A stretch of 64,000 nucleotides of DNA, taken from Polynucleobacter sp. AM-25C3 (GTDB taxonomy: Bacteria > Pseudomonadota > Gammaproteobacteria > Burkholderiales > Burkholderiaceae). Location: assembly GCF_018882335.1 (NCBI RefSeq), contig NZ_JACVOS010000008.1, positions 52,854 to 116,853 on the forward strand, read 5' to 3'. Numbering within the stretch: position 1 is the stretch's first letter; each line of letters opens with the position of its first letter. Shown here piece by piece: positions 27,655 to 37,398 of this stretch. The notes beneath the pieces were generated by a model, which had not been told where the DNA came from, did no database searches, and worked only from the letters and a program-made list of their open reading frames with translations. The translations under genes were made by a program, and so were the position numbers.

Positions 27655-27668
27655 TTGACCGAAGTCAA
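27655..27668. promoter_or_regulatory. FNR/CRP-like operator upstream of oxc
   Basis: TTGAC-CGAA-GTCAA is a perfect palindrome with the 5-4-5 geometry of FNR-family sites (consensus TTGAT-N4-ATCAA). It lies 38 bases after the Crp/Fnr gene and about 160 bases before the oxc start. Binding by the adjacent regulator is inferred. Confidence 0.5.
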
Positions 27669-27829
27669 TGATGATCCCCACCCCTAGGCCTAAGATTCAT
27701 GTCAGCCTCAGCGGGGGTGTTTATAGTTACCCGTGGCACTACTAATAACTTAATTGGAGACAGTTAGCGAAAGCTAAATTGCACTGAATATGTTTTACGT
27801 TCGGGCGGTGTAATTAACCAAAAATTTCT

Positions 27830-29536
27830 ATGACAACAGACAATCAAAATACCCAAGTCACTGATGGCTTTCATCTCGTCATTGATGCTTTAAAAGCAAA
27901 TGACCTAGACACCATTTTTGGTCTCGTTGGTATTCCTATCACTGACTTGTGCCGCTTAGCTCAAGCAGAAGGATTGCGCTTCATTGGCTTTCGTCACGAG
28001 CAGCATGCTGGTAACGCCGCAGCGATTGCGGGTTACATGACTCAAAAGCCTGGTATTTGCATGACTGTGTCAGCACCGGGTTTCTTGAACGGTTTGACAG
28101 CGCTTGCTAATGCAACTGTGAACTGCTTCCCAATGATTTTGATTTCTGGTTCAAGTGAGCGTGAAATCGTTGACTTGCAGCAGGGTGATTACGAAGAGAT
28201 GGATCAGCTCAACGCTGCTAAGCCATATTGCAAGGCTGCATATCGTATTAACCACATCGAAGATATCGGCATTGGTTTTGCACGCGCTATTCGTGCAGCA
28301 GTTTCTGGCCGTCCAGGTGGTGTGTACTTGGACTTGCCTGCGCAGTTGCTGGCTCAAACAATGCCTATTGAGGAAGCCAAGAAATCGATCTTCAAAGTAA
28401 TCGATCCTGTTCCACGTCAAATCCCTGCAGCTGATGCTGTAGAGCGCGCATTAAATGTATTGAAGGGTGCCAAGCGCCCATTGATCCTTTTAGGCAAAGG
28501 CGCCGCTTATGCTCAAGCGGATGCAGATATTCGTGCTTTGATTGAAAAGTCTGGCATCCCTTACTTGCCAATGTCGATGGCAAAAGGTTTGTTGCCAGAC
28601 AATCACCCGCAATCTGCTTCTGCAGCGCGCTCATTTGTATTGGCTGAGGCTGATGCAGTGATGCTAGTTGGCGCGCGCTTGAATTGGTTGCTTGCACACG
28701 GCAAGGGTAAGACATGGGGCAAAGATCCTAAGAAATTTATCCAGATTGATATTCAGGCAAACGAAGTGGATAGCAACGTGCAAATCGATGCGCCATTGAT
28801 TGGTGATATTGGTTCATGCGTTGGTGAACTCTTAAAAGGTATTGCGGCGGTTCCAAAACCAGCAGCTGACTGGATTAACGCGATCAACGAGAAGAAAGAT
28901 AAGAACGCAGCGAAGATGGCTGAGACGCTTGCCAAAGAATCTACGCCGATGAACTTTCATGGCGCATTGCGCGCGATTCGTGATGTGATCAAGAGAAATC
29001 CAGATGTGAACTTGGTAAATGAAGGCGCAAATACGCTCGACTATTGCCGTGCAATCGTGGATATGTATAAGCCACGTAAACGTTTTGACTCCGGCACATG
29101 GGGCATCATGGGTATTGGCATGGGTTACGCCATTGGCGCAGCCGTTACTAGCGGCTTGCCAACGGTTGCAGTTGAGGGCGATAGCGCCTTTGGCTTTAGT
29201 GGCATGGAGTTAGAGACTATCTGCCGTTATAACTTGCCAATTACCGTCGTTGTTTTCAATAACAACGGTGTGTATCGTGGTACTGATAAAAATCCTACTG
29301 GTGGTGCTGATGTTGCTCCAACGGTATTCGTTAAGGATGCGCGTTACGACAGGATGATGGAAGCGTTCGGTGGTACAGGTTACTACGTGACTACTCCAGC
29401 AGAATTAGGGGCTGCCTTGACTAAGGCTATTGCTGAAGGCAAGCCAGCTTTGATTAATGCAGTCATCGACGAGACAGCGGGAACAGAGAGTGGGCGTTTG
29501 ACCAACTTAAACCCGTCTACTGCTGGAAAGAAATAA
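27830..29536 (+). CDS. oxc: Oxalyl-CoA decarboxylase
   Basis: A thiamine diphosphate enzyme that decarboxylates oxalyl-CoA to formyl-CoA and CO2. The 568-residue protein has the three-domain ThDP layout: [12 protein letters not shown] with the activating glutamate near residue 55, a central Rossmann-like domain with [11 protein letters not shown], and the ThDP motif [16 protein letters not shown] with the N-N-N-G-V-Y-R segment near the C-terminus. It works with the formyl-CoA transferase 76 bases downstream in a CoA cycle that degrades oxalate. Confidence 0.97.
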   Translation: MTTDNQNTQVTDGFHLVIDALKANDLDTIFGLVGIPITDLCRLAQAEGLRFIGFRHEQHAGNAAAIAGYMTQKPGICMTVSAPGFLNGLTALANATVNCFPMILISGSSEREIVDLQQGDYEEMDQLNAAKPYCKAAYRINHIEDIGIGFARAIRAAVSGRPGGVYLDLPAQLLAQTMPIEEAKKSIFKVIDPVPRQIPAADAVERALNVLKGAKRPLILLGKGAAYAQADADIRALIEKSGIPYLPMSMAKGLLPDNHPQSASAARSFVLAEADAVMLVGARLNWLLAHGKGKTWGKDPKKFIQIDIQANEVDSNVQIDAPLIGDIGSCVGELLKGIAAVPKPAADWINAINEKKDKNAAKMAETLAKESTPMNFHGALRAIRDVIKRNPDVNLVNEGANTLDYCRAIVDMYKPRKRFDSGTWGIMGIGMGYAIGAAVTSGLPTVAVEGDSAFGFSGMELETICRYNLPITVVVFNNNGVYRGTDKNPTGGADVAPTVFVKDARYDRMMEAFGGTGYYVTTPAELGAALTKAIAEGKPALINAVIDETAGTESGRLTNLNPSTAGKK

Positions 29537-29612
29537 TTAGCAGGTAATCAACACGTAAGATTTTTAGAATAAATTTAGCAATATATAAGAAAGACTTTAA
29601 GGAGAAACAAGC

Positions 29613-30863
29613 ATGACTAAACCATTAGACGGTATTCGCATCATCGATTTCACACACGTACAAGCAGGCCCCGCATGTACCCAGCTATTGGCTTGGTATG
29701 GTGCTGACGTGATCAAGGTTGAGCGTCCAGGTTCTGGCGATGTGACTCGTAGCCAGTTGCGTGACATTCCAGGTGTCGATGCTTTGTACTTCACGATGTT
29801 GAATGGTAATAAGCGTTCTTTGACCTTGGATACCAAGACTCAAGAAGGTAAAGAAGTTTTAGAGAAGATGATCAAGACATCTGACGTGATGGTTGAGAAC
29901 TTCGGTCCGGGTGCATTAGATCGCATGGGCTTTAGCTGGGCGCGTATTCAAGAATTAAATCCAAAGATGATTATGGCTTCCGTAAAAGGCTTCAGCGATG
30001 GTCACTCATACGAAGATTTGAAAGTATATGAAAACGTTGCGCAGTGTGCTGGTGGCGCCGCTTCTACAACGGGTTTCTGGGATGGTCCCCCGACAGTTTC
30101 TGCTGCTGCTTTGGGCGACAGTAATACTGGTATGCACTTGGCTATTGGTATTTTGACTGCATTGATGCAGCGTCAAAAAACTGGGAGAGGTCAAAAAGTT
30201 TCTTGCTCAATGCAAGATGCCGTATTGAACTTATGCCGCGTGAAGTTGCGCGATCAACAACGTTTGGACAAAATTGGCTACCTCGAAGAGTATCCACAGT
30301 ACCCACACGGCACATTCTCTGACGTAGTTCCACGCGGCGGTAACGCTGGTGGTGGTGGTCAGCCAGGTTGGGTGCTGAAGTGTAAGGGTTGGGAAACAGA
30401 TCCAAACGCCTACATCTATTTCACCATTCAAGGCCACGCTTGGGAGCCAATCACCCGTGCAATTGGTAAGTCAGAGTGGGCGACTGATCCAGCTTATATG
30501 ACTGCTGAAGCGCGTCAAGATAAGATTTTTGACATCTTTGCAACGATTGAAGAGTGGCTCAAAGACAAAACGAAGTACGAAGCTGTGGATATTCTCCGCA
30601 AGTTCGATATTCCTTGCGCACCAGTTCTCTCAATGAAAGAATTGGCTAACTCTCCTGACTTGCGTAAGAGTGGCTCTATTGTTGAAGTGGACCACAAAGT
30701 TCGCGGCAAGTATTTAACCATTGGTAGCCCAATCAAGTTCTCCGATTTGGAAGTTGAAGTTGGTCCATCACCAGTTCTAGGCGAGCACACAGATGAAGTA
30801 TTGACTGATCTTGGTTATAACGCAGATGATATTGCGAAGTTGCACGCTGCTAAAGCGGTTTAA
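29613..30863 (+). CDS. frc: Formyl-CoA:oxalate CoA-transferase, copy 1
   Basis: A class III CoA-transferase that moves CoA from formyl-CoA to oxalate, giving formate and oxalyl-CoA. The 416-residue length matches the Oxalobacter enzyme. The catalytic aspartate is in [10 protein letters not shown], and the flexible tetraglycine loop G-G-G-G-Q-P-G-W is intact. A strong AAGGAG site lies before the ATG. An intrinsic terminator follows, so oxc-frc form one unit. Confidence 0.96.
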   Translation: MTKPLDGIRIIDFTHVQAGPACTQLLAWYGADVIKVERPGSGDVTRSQLRDIPGVDALYFTMLNGNKRSLTLDTKTQEGKEVLEKMIKTSDVMVENFGPGALDRMGFSWARIQELNPKMIMASVKGFSDGHSYEDLKVYENVAQCAGGAASTTGFWDGPPTVSAAALGDSNTGMHLAIGILTALMQRQKTGRGQKVSCSMQDAVLNLCRVKLRDQQRLDKIGYLEEYPQYPHGTFSDVVPRGGNAGGGGQPGWVLKCKGWETDPNAYIYFTIQGHAWEPITRAIGKSEWATDPAYMTAEARQDKIFDIFATIEEWLKDKTKYEAVDILRKFDIPCAPVLSMKELANSPDLRKSGSIVEVDHKVRGKYLTIGSPIKFSDLEVEVGPSPVLGEHTDEVLTDLGYNADDIAKLHAAKAV

Positions 30864-30892
30864 TAACAATAAGTAGTATTTGTTTTAGCTTC

Positions 30893-30920
30893 AAAGGCGC
30901 TCCTGGTGAGCGCCTTTTTT
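30893..30920 (+). terminator. Rho-independent terminator after frc copy 1
   Basis: AAAGGCGCTC and GAGCGCCTTT pair over 10 bases around the loop CTGGT and run into a T tract. It should end the oxc-frc transcript. Confidence 0.85.
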
Positions 30921-30957
30921 ATTCACCACTGCTTAGAAAAGTCATTAGACTAACCAT

Positions 30958-31380
30958 ATGAAAACCACTGTAGATTTACTGCAATTACTTGACCGTGTTG
31001 ATGATGCCGTCGTTGTTGCTGATGCCCATGAAAAGATTGTTCTTTGGAATGCGGCAGCTACTAGAATTTTTGGCTACTCGGAAGCGGAAGCGCTAGGCAA
31101 TACCTTGGATTTAATTGTTCCTGAGCGTCAGCGCCAAAAGCATAACGAGGGCTATAGCAAGTCCATGGAAACTGGCACTACGCGTTACGGCACTTCTTTG
31201 TTAAAAGTGCCTGCCAAGCATAAAGATGGTCGCACCTTATCCATTGCATTTACCGTGGGGATGCTCTTTGATGAAAAACACCAGGCCAATGGCGTAGTTG
31301 CGGTGATTCGTGATGAAACTGAACGCTTTGCCGAAGAAAGGGCGCTTAAAAAGCGACTCTCTGATCTTGAGGCTCGATAA
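30958..31380 (+). CDS. Single-domain PAS sensor protein
   Basis: The 140-residue protein is almost entirely one PAS domain (about 8-125) followed by a short helix. Visible PAS features are V-V-V-A-D-A-H-E-K-I-V-L-W-N-A-A-A, I-F-G-Y-S-E-A-E-A-L-G and V-P-E-R-Q-R-Q-K-H. It has no kinase, cyclase or DNA-binding domain. Set between two formyl-CoA transferase genes, it may sense redox state or a ligand and act through a partner. The partner and ligand are unknown. Confidence 0.8.
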   Translation: MKTTVDLLQLLDRVDDAVVVADAHEKIVLWNAAATRIFGYSEAEALGNTLDLIVPERQRQKHNEGYSKSMETGTTRYGTSLLKVPAKHKDGRTLSIAFTVGMLFDEKHQANGVVAVIRDETERFAEERALKKRLSDLEAR

Positions 31381-31515
31381 AGTAGCTGTCATGCAGTCAA
31401 TTTGAGGTGTATCGGGTTGGGTATGCCCAATAAATAGGCATGCCATGTTGCACCGCAATCCGTCGCTGGTAAAATTGGGCCAATTCAAAATTTCAATCTT
31501 ATTAGGGCTTTAATC

Positions 31516-32763
31516 ATGGCAAAAGCATTAGAAGGGGTGAAAATCCTCGACTTCACACATGTTCAATCGGGCCCAACTTGTACTCAGTTGCTCGCTTGGT
31601 TTGGCGCCGATGTAATCAAAGTAGAAAAATCTGGCGAGGGTGATGCTACTCGCGGTCAATTGCGCGATATCCCGGATGCCGATAGTTTGTATTTCACGAT
31701 GTTGAACCATAACAAGCGTTCGATTACCGTGAATACCAAAACCACCAAAGGCAAAGAAATTCTTGAGCGTTTGATTAAAGAGTGCGATGTTCTGGTTGAG
31801 AACTTCGCTCCTGGCGCGCTCGATCGCATGGGCTTTTCTTGGGAACGCATTCAAGAGCTCAACCCAATGATGATCATGGCATCGGTTAAAGGTTTTGGTC
31901 CTGGTCCTTATGAGGATTGCAAGGTTTATGAAAACGTTGCGCAATGCGCTGGTGGTTCAGCTTCAACCACTGGTTTTGATGATGGCCCTCCGATGGTAAC
32001 TGGTGCACAGATTGGTGATAGCGGAACTGGTTTGCATTTGGCCTTGGGTGTCGTGACAGCGCTGTATCAACGTACCCACTCTGGTCGCGGTCAAAAGGTG
32101 TTGGCAGCAATGCAAGATGCAGTATTGAATTTATGCCGCGTGAAGTTGCGCGACCAACAGCGCCTAGAGCGTGTTGGCCTGATGCAAGAGTACCCACAGT
32201 TTCCAAATGGCGAGTTTGGTGACTCTGTACCCCGTGCTGGCAATGCCTCTGGCGGTGGCCAGCCTGGTTGGATTGTGAAATGCAAAGGCTGGGAAACGGA
32301 TCCAAATTCCTACATGTACGTCATTGTGCAAGCCCCAGTTTGGGGAGCCATTTGCAAAGTCATCGGCCGTGAAGATTGGATTACGGACGTGCGTTTCGCA
32401 TCACCAATGGCCCGCTTGCCACACCTGATGGAAATTTTCGGTGAAATTGAAAAATGGACAATGACTAAGACGAAGTTTGAAGTCATGGATATTTTGAATA
32501 AATACGATATTCCTTGCGGCCCAATTTTATCGATGAAAGAAATCGCTGAAGAGCCTGCATTGCGTGCTACTGGAACTGTTGTAGAAGTAGACCATCCAAT
32601 TCGTGGCAAGTACCTCACTGTTGGTAACCCAATCAAGATGTCCGATAGCCCAACTGACGTAACCCGTTCACCACTGTTAGGTGAACATACTGATGAGATT
32701 CTCAGCGAATTGGGCTACTCTACTGATGAGTTGATTGCACTTCGTCACGATAAGGTGATCTAA
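31516..32763 (+). CDS. frc: Formyl-CoA:oxalate CoA-transferase, copy 2
   Basis: This 415-residue paralogue of the upstream frc is similar across its whole length (same R-M-G-F-S-W motif, [10 protein letters not shown] with the catalytic aspartate, and closing G-E-H-T-D-E). It differs in the loop that covers the active site: S-G-G-G-Q-P-G-W instead of G-G-G-G-Q. It may prefer another acceptor acid or work at a different oxalate level. It is followed after 1 base by a formyltransferase-like gene, so these two are co-translated. Confidence 0.92.
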   Translation: MAKALEGVKILDFTHVQSGPTCTQLLAWFGADVIKVEKSGEGDATRGQLRDIPDADSLYFTMLNHNKRSITVNTKTTKGKEILERLIKECDVLVENFAPGALDRMGFSWERIQELNPMMIMASVKGFGPGPYEDCKVYENVAQCAGGSASTTGFDDGPPMVTGAQIGDSGTGLHLALGVVTALYQRTHSGRGQKVLAAMQDAVLNLCRVKLRDQQRLERVGLMQEYPQFPNGEFGDSVPRAGNASGGGQPGWIVKCKGWETDPNSYMYVIVQAPVWGAICKVIGREDWITDVRFASPMARLPHLMEIFGEIEKWTMTKTKFEVMDILNKYDIPCGPILSMKEIAEEPALRATGTVVEVDHPIRGKYLTVGNPIKMSDSPTDVTRSPLLGEHTDEILSELGYSTDELIALRHDKVI

Positions 32764-32764
32764 G

Positions 32765-33697
32765 ATGCGTGTTGCGCTGATTGGGAGTGCGGATTTTGGT
32801 AAGGCGGCCTTAGAGGCTTTTTTAGATCGTGGCGATGAAGTGGTTGCCGTTTTTTGTCCGCCCGACAATCCTAAATCTAGCAAGCCTGAGATGCTCAAAG
32901 AGGCTGCTATTGCAAGGGGTTTAACTCCTTTGCAATTTGCTTCTCTCAAGGGTCCTGATGCAGCGCAAGCGATGATTAATAGTGGTGCTGATATTTGTGT
33001 CATGGCCTACGTTCTTCAGTTTGTTCCGCAGGAATTAGTGAAGTTGCCACGTCATGGCACCATTCAATACCACCCCTCTTTGTTGCCTAAATACCGTGGC
33101 CCTAGCGCCATTAATTGGGCGATTGCTTTGGGTGAACAGAAAACCGGTTTAACTATTTTCCGTCCATCCGATGGCTTAGATGAAGGCGCAGTGATTTTGC
33201 AAAAAGAAGTAACTATTGCTCCTGACGATACTTTGGGCAAAGTCTACTTTGATCAGCTGTTCCCATTGGGTATTAAAGCTCTACTGGAAGCTGCCGATCT
33301 TGTGGTTGCTGATAAACACCAGGAACTCGTTCAGGATGAGTCACTAGCAAATTACGAGGGTTGGTTTGATGCAAACGCTGCACAAATCCATTGGGCTATG
33401 CACATCTCTCAAATTTACAATCTGATTCGTGCATGCAATCCTGCGCCTGGCGCATGGGCTAAGTTTGGTGAACAAAAGGTTCGGATCTACGATTGCCATA
33501 AGCATGTTGCAACTACTTTTGCAGCAGTGAAAGGTAAGCCTGGTGAAATCACCAAAATTACTTTGGACTCTTTCTTTGTTGCCTGTCATGGTGGGCAGAT
33601 AGAGGTTCTAAAAGCAAAAGGCGTCGCTGGAAAAGTAACTGGTGCTGAACTAGCTAAAGAATTAAATCTGGAAGTGGGCCAGATCTTCACGCTTTAG
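32765..33697 (+). CDS. Formyltransferase-fold protein similar to the 10-formyl-THF hydrolase domain
   Basis: The 310-residue protein has the formyltransferase N-domain and C-domain of the Fmt/ArnA/FDH superfamily. The active-site segment is Q-Y-H-P-S-L-L-P-K-Y-R-G-P-S-A-I-N-W, with the catalytic histidine and, 36 residues on, the aspartate in D-G-L-D-E-G. The Y-H-P-S-L-L-P pattern and overall order are closest to the hydrolase domain of 10-formyltetrahydrofolate dehydrogenase, rather than to Fmt. It could move or release the formyl group made in oxalate breakdown. This role is inferred from position. Confidence 0.72.
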   Translation: MRVALIGSADFGKAALEAFLDRGDEVVAVFCPPDNPKSSKPEMLKEAAIARGLTPLQFASLKGPDAAQAMINSGADICVMAYVLQFVPQELVKLPRHGTIQYHPSLLPKYRGPSAINWAIALGEQKTGLTIFRPSDGLDEGAVILQKEVTIAPDDTLGKVYFDQLFPLGIKALLEAADLVVADKHQELVQDESLANYEGWFDANAAQIHWAMHISQIYNLIRACNPAPGAWAKFGEQKVRIYDCHKHVATTFAAVKGKPGEITKITLDSFFVACHGGQIEVLKAKGVAGKVTGAELAKELNLEVGQIFTL

Positions 33698-33736
33698 AGT
33701 CTTTACTTTTGAATGGTTGCTATCACAGCCACTATC

Positions 33737-33931
33737 GCTTGAGACTTAGATTTTCCTCTTCGAGCCGGCACACTTCGCTAGCGCCTAAATTACCATATTT
33801 TTTCTTCCAAATGTAGAAGATCGCTTGCGCGATATCCCAATGCTGCGGCAAGCATCATCGACAGCAGTTCCGGACTCGGTTGGGCGCAGAACGTAGGTAA
33901 CTTACTCTTCAGTAAGCTTCGATCTGTTCAT
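33737..33931 (-). pseudogene. IS3-family OrfA remnant
   Basis: The minus strand reads M-N-R-S-K-L-T-E-E then a stop, then T-E-S-G-T-A-V-D-D-A-C-R-S-I-G-I, and after a frameshift F-Y-I-W-K-K-K-Y-G-N-L-G-A-S-E-V. This parallels the intact OrfA at 57,382. A nonsense codon, a frameshift and the loss of the OrfB part show that it is dead. The 298 bases between the formyltransferase gene and the ISL3 remnant hold nothing else I can identify. Confidence 0.75.
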
Positions 33932-33995
33932 CGTTTTTCCCTATTTTTTTAAAACGGGTCTAGACGACATTACTCTAGCTTTAAGATCTACCAGT

Positions 33996-35336
33996 TTATT
34001 GGGGGCAGTTAAATTCACTGATTGGTCTGTACGCAAATTTGACTGTAACTCCCGATTTGGCAGAGAGATGCCTGATTTCGCTATGGAATTTGCAATCGAT
34101 ATGGGCGATCAACTTGGGCCGTTGCAACTCTTTCTTTAACGCCCCTTCCGAAAAGAGGATTTTGGTTCTTAATGCCTCAAAGCTATAGCCCCTACCTAGA
34201 CGATTCATTACCCTTATCAGGTTGTTGAGGGATTCGGTATAGGCATTGGTTATTGGTTGGTTTACTGGATAATCAAAGTAATTAAGGATATAAGGCTGCC
34301 AATTGCGCCAATCCCGGATGAGATCGCTAAAGGCATCCCGAACTTCATGGGTTACTGATATTTCCCAATTGGCAAAAAGGGCTAGAGCATCATTGCGAGT
34401 TTTAGCTTCATAAATCTTAAAGAAGTTTTCTTTGAGTTGATAAGCTAGCGCTAAGGTTGGGAAGTTATTTGCCCAGCCAGGCAGAAGTAGCGCTTCTTTA
34501 TCAGTCAGCTCAGACTCACGCTTAAGCAATGCGTAACGATCGTGCATTAAAGTGCGCCGAATCTTGGGCGATAGTTCTGCCTTAAAGCTCTTGCGAGTAC
34601 GCTCTACCGCCTCATTAGCCATTTTGACCACATGAAATTTGTCGATCACGATTTTGGCCTCTGGAAGCACATGCATTACAGCATCGCGGTATGGCGCCCA
34701 CATCCATAGCGACATAAGCGATCTCTTCTTTGCCCTGTAGTCCTGTGAGATATTTAATGATTGTGTCTTTATTCCGATTAGGTAGTAATTCAACCACCGT
34801 ATTGTTTTGGATATTAGCGATGACTCCGTGCGGCTTGATCAGATGAATCTCATCAATACCCATCCATTTGGGGGGTTCAAAGCGGGTGGTTTGCTTGAGC
34901 TCGTTAATGTAGTTGCGAAAGATATTGCGAACACTGCCTTCAGCAATGCCAACTTCCTCTGCAATACTGGCAAAAGTGCGCTAATAGCCTGCTTGCCTAT
35001 CCAGCTAACAAGGCGAGATGTCATTAAGTGGTGCGCGTCTAACTCTGGCAAGACTTCATAAAAGGTTTTGTTGCAAGAGCGACACTGAAACCGGCGGGTG
35101 TCAATATAGATACCAACTCGCTTGCCGTGGGATGGGATGTCTTTGATTAACTGCTCTCTTCGCCCAAAGTCAACAAGAGATTTTGAATCGCACGCTTGAC
35201 ATGTTTTTGGGGTTACAGCAGCCACCACCTCAATATGGTAGTTGTGATCGTCAGAATCAATCTTACAGACCTCATAGGCGGCAAGATTGAGGATATTGGC
35301 TGGCAGTAGGCTAAAAGTTGGGGGGGGTGATTGCAA
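33996..35336 (-). pseudogene. ISL3-family transposase, two frameshifts
   Basis: The N-terminal frame (from 35336) has the zinc-finger pattern C-Q-A-C and C-R-S-C with H-G-K-R-V-G. The frame breaks near 34,980 (R-T-F-A-S-I-A-E-E-V continues in another frame through W-M-G-I-D-E-I-H) and again near 34,713, where about two bases are lost inside A-M-D-M-W-A-P-Y-R-D-A-V. The last part has I-D-K-F-H-V-V-K and the late N-A-Y-T-E-S-L-N-N. These are the DDE-domain blocks of ISL3 transposases. The gene cannot give a full protein. Confidence 0.85.
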
Positions 35337-35405
35337 AACTCTATCAAGAAAGGCGGGGACTCGTCAATCACCAATTGCGGTTTTTTGGTATAAATACTAA
35401 GAGCC
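33996..35405 (-). mobile_element. Decayed ISL3-family insertion sequence
   Basis: The element contains a broken ISL3 transposase. Its 5' end on the minus strand is probably GGCTCTTAGTATTTATACC at 35405, as ISL3 ends commonly begin GGCTCTT. The opposite end is not recognisable. It abuts the broken IS30 gene, which suggests insertion into or recombination with that element. Confidence 0.65.
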
Positions 35406-35430
35406 AATGTTTGACTAAATCAATCAGGGA

Positions 35431-36113
35431 TTACGGATACTCATCAAAAGTAATGGTTTTGACTAATGGGGCCATGGGACTTAGTTTGTTAATGATGGCG
35501 GTACTGATTAAATCCGAGGTTTTATTGATGACTTTGGCGATGAGGGCATAACCACTCTTACGCTCTACTAAGGTCACTACGGCTTGCTTGTGATGGACTC
35601 CAAGACGGTATCGCCTTCCCAGTGGCCGACTTGGGCTCGAGTCTCAATATGGGCTGGGCGCTCACTAATCGGTCTTCTGCCAATGATCTGGCCTCTAGGT
35701 TCCCGACCACTGGCATAGCGCTTTTTACGCTTCTTTTGGCAGCGCAGCTGTTGATACAGGCTCCCGCCAGCGGCTTTATCGGCATAGATATGGCGGTAGA
35801 TGGTCTCATGGCTAATACCCACTTGATCTGCAATTTGAACTGGGCTCCACTTCTCTAAGAGGCAATTAACTGTCTTACCCCAGTCGGCAGCAGTAATCTG
35901 GGTAGCGTTGCGAGAGCCTTGCGAGCGCTTCTCTGCTAACAGGCAGGCTTGTCTGGGACGATAACCCTTAAGCCCCGTATTGCGAGCAAGCTCTCGGCTA
36001 ATGGTCGACTTATGTCGCTCCATCAGCTTTGCTATCTGGGTTTGGGTTTTTCCGTCCTTCATGAGGATATAAATCTGATATCGTTCAGTTTGGCTAAGGT
36101 GTTGATAGGTCAT
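35431..36113 (-). pseudogene. IS30-family transposase, frameshifted and truncated
   Basis: The first 170 residues are a normal IS30 N-terminal half: M-T-Y-Q-H-L-S-Q-T-E-R-Y-Q-I, the helix-turn-helix region H-K-S-T-I-S-R-E-L, and G-I-S-H-E-T-I-Y-R-H-I-Y. The DDE start V-G-H-W-E-G-D-T-V is followed by a frameshift near 35,590; the other frame continues H-H-K-Q-A-V-V-T-L-V-E-R-K-S-G-Y to K-T-I-T-F-D and then stops. The second catalytic aspartate is reached but the glutamate part is gone. Confidence 0.85.
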
Positions 36114-36228
36114 GGCTACTTTGACTTGCAGGTCTAGAAGCTTTGGATACTAAAATATCCTTAGCCACTAGGCGTTTATCAAAGTTGCACTTCGTGGTTG
36201 AATCCGCCTAATACTTTAAAGGTAAGTT

Positions 36229-36873
36229 ATGCAAAATAAGTCATTAAATTATGATCCCTCGATCTTTGATCATGCTAGTATCGAAGGCGCCAAAGAGATC
36301 GTGTTAACCACTGAGTCTGGGATCTCCACCCAAACTCGGTGGGACACAGAAACGCCTTGGTTGTTAAATCTCATTGGAAAACACATCATAAAACCTAGCG
36401 GCCTTGTTGTTGATTATGGCTGTGGGGTGGGTCGATTGGCGGGCCCTTTAGTTGATCAAGGATACTCCGTCATTGGGGTGGATGCCTCAAGCAGCATGAG
36501 ACAACATGCCACCAATCTTATAGCGAGCGAGCGCTTTATGGCAATGACGCCTGCCACGCTGGAGCAGTTGGTGGGTATTGGCATAAAGGCAGACTTCGTG
36601 CTTGCTATTTGGGTGCTGCAGCACTGTTTTGATTTGGACGCAGAAGTAGGGCGAATTTATAAAACCTTGAACAAGGGCGGTATTGTGGGGGTTGCGGATA
36701 TGCGGCATCGGGCGGTACCAACAAATCAAGGCTGGTGCGATGACGGGAGAGACGTAAAAGAAACCCTTAGCCGCTTTTTTATGCCAATACAGCAGTATCC
36801 CTACAATCCACCTAGCGCCCCCAAAGGTTTACAAGGCAGCGCTTATGTTGCCTTTTTTCAAAAAAATCGTTAA
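36229..36873 (+). CDS. Class I SAM-dependent methyltransferase
   Basis: The 214-residue protein has motif I V-V-D-Y-G-C-G-V-G-R-L-A-G near residues 62-74, V-I-G-V-D-A-S-S-S-M as motif II, and L-A-I-W-V-L-Q-H-C-F as the post-II strand and loop. The substrate is unknown. It lies between IS remnants and the secretion locus and has no partner gene, so it may be a small-molecule or surface-glycan methyltransferase brought in with the island. Confidence 0.82.
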   Translation: MQNKSLNYDPSIFDHASIEGAKEIVLTTESGISTQTRWDTETPWLLNLIGKHIIKPSGLVVDYGCGVGRLAGPLVDQGYSVIGVDASSSMRQHATNLIASERFMAMTPATLEQLVGIGIKADFVLAIWVLQHCFDLDAEVGRIYKTLNKGGIVGVADMRHRAVPTNQGWCDDGRDVKETLSRFFMPIQQYPYNPPSAPKGLQGSAYVAFFQKNR

Positions 36874-37209
36874 GATTGAATTCAGGGGTTGGCTATTCAA
36901 GCTTTGGTAGTCGCAAAATAGGCTGTGCTGTTAAATGCGCAAAACGTTGGGTTAGGCTGGTAGTGCTTGATTTAATGCTGATGGATTATGGGGTGTATGC
37001 AATGCTTGGATTGTCGGGCAAAACAATGGGTGACTTGTCGATTGCAGCAATTCAGAATACGGAGTCTTGGTTGGATTCAAATGAGATGGGCATGGAATGA
37101 GAGCGTAAATTCAAAGATATGGGCGGTGGAGAATTTTGCGACCACGAGTTATACATGGGAACCAGGAGTAATGACGGCTGCAATCTTTGCAAATGCATCA
37201 AGATAATGG
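36874..37209. other. Region with no supported gene
   Basis: Short overlapping frames occur on the plus strand (for example 36,876-37,100 and 36,988-37,206), but none has a family pattern or good ribosome site. Peptides in adjacent frames look as if they might once have been one gene. I see no RNA gene. Confidence 0.4.
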
Positions 37210-37242
37210 GCTAACGCCACCAAATTAATTGGTGGCGTTAGC
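37210..37242. repeat. Perfect 12-base inverted repeat
   Basis: GCTAACGCCACC and GGTGGCGTTAGC flank the 9-base loop AAATTAATT. There is no T tract on either side, so it is not a classic intrinsic terminator. It could be an IS-derived hairpin, a transcription insulator or a protein site before the secretion operon. Confidence 0.6.
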
Positions 37243-37316
37243 TGTGAATAGGTGAGCCGAGCTCATTATCAATTGCATGTGGGTTGATGGGTTGATGAGT
37301 TAATTGAGGCTTGAAT

Positions 37317-37346
37317 TTGATTCGATGGCTATTTAATCGGCATAAT
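37317..37346 (+). promoter_or_regulatory. Candidate sigma70 promoter for the secretion operon
   Basis: TTGATT and CATAAT are 18 bases apart and lie about 50 bases before the hlyB-like start. This is the best match I can see in the gap. The start site is untested. Confidence 0.4.
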
Positions 37347-37398
37347 TTAGACTCCATGTGACCGAGCTTTCCGCTATAAAAACAAAACTAAGTAAATC

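Noticed and set aside
28151..28715. ORFs opposite and within oxc
   Set aside because: They are shadows of a strongly conserved enzyme gene.
36876..37206. Two overlapping ORFs after the methyltransferase gene
   Set aside because: They are short, overlap in different frames and lack recognisable motifs; kept only as a possible degenerate gene.
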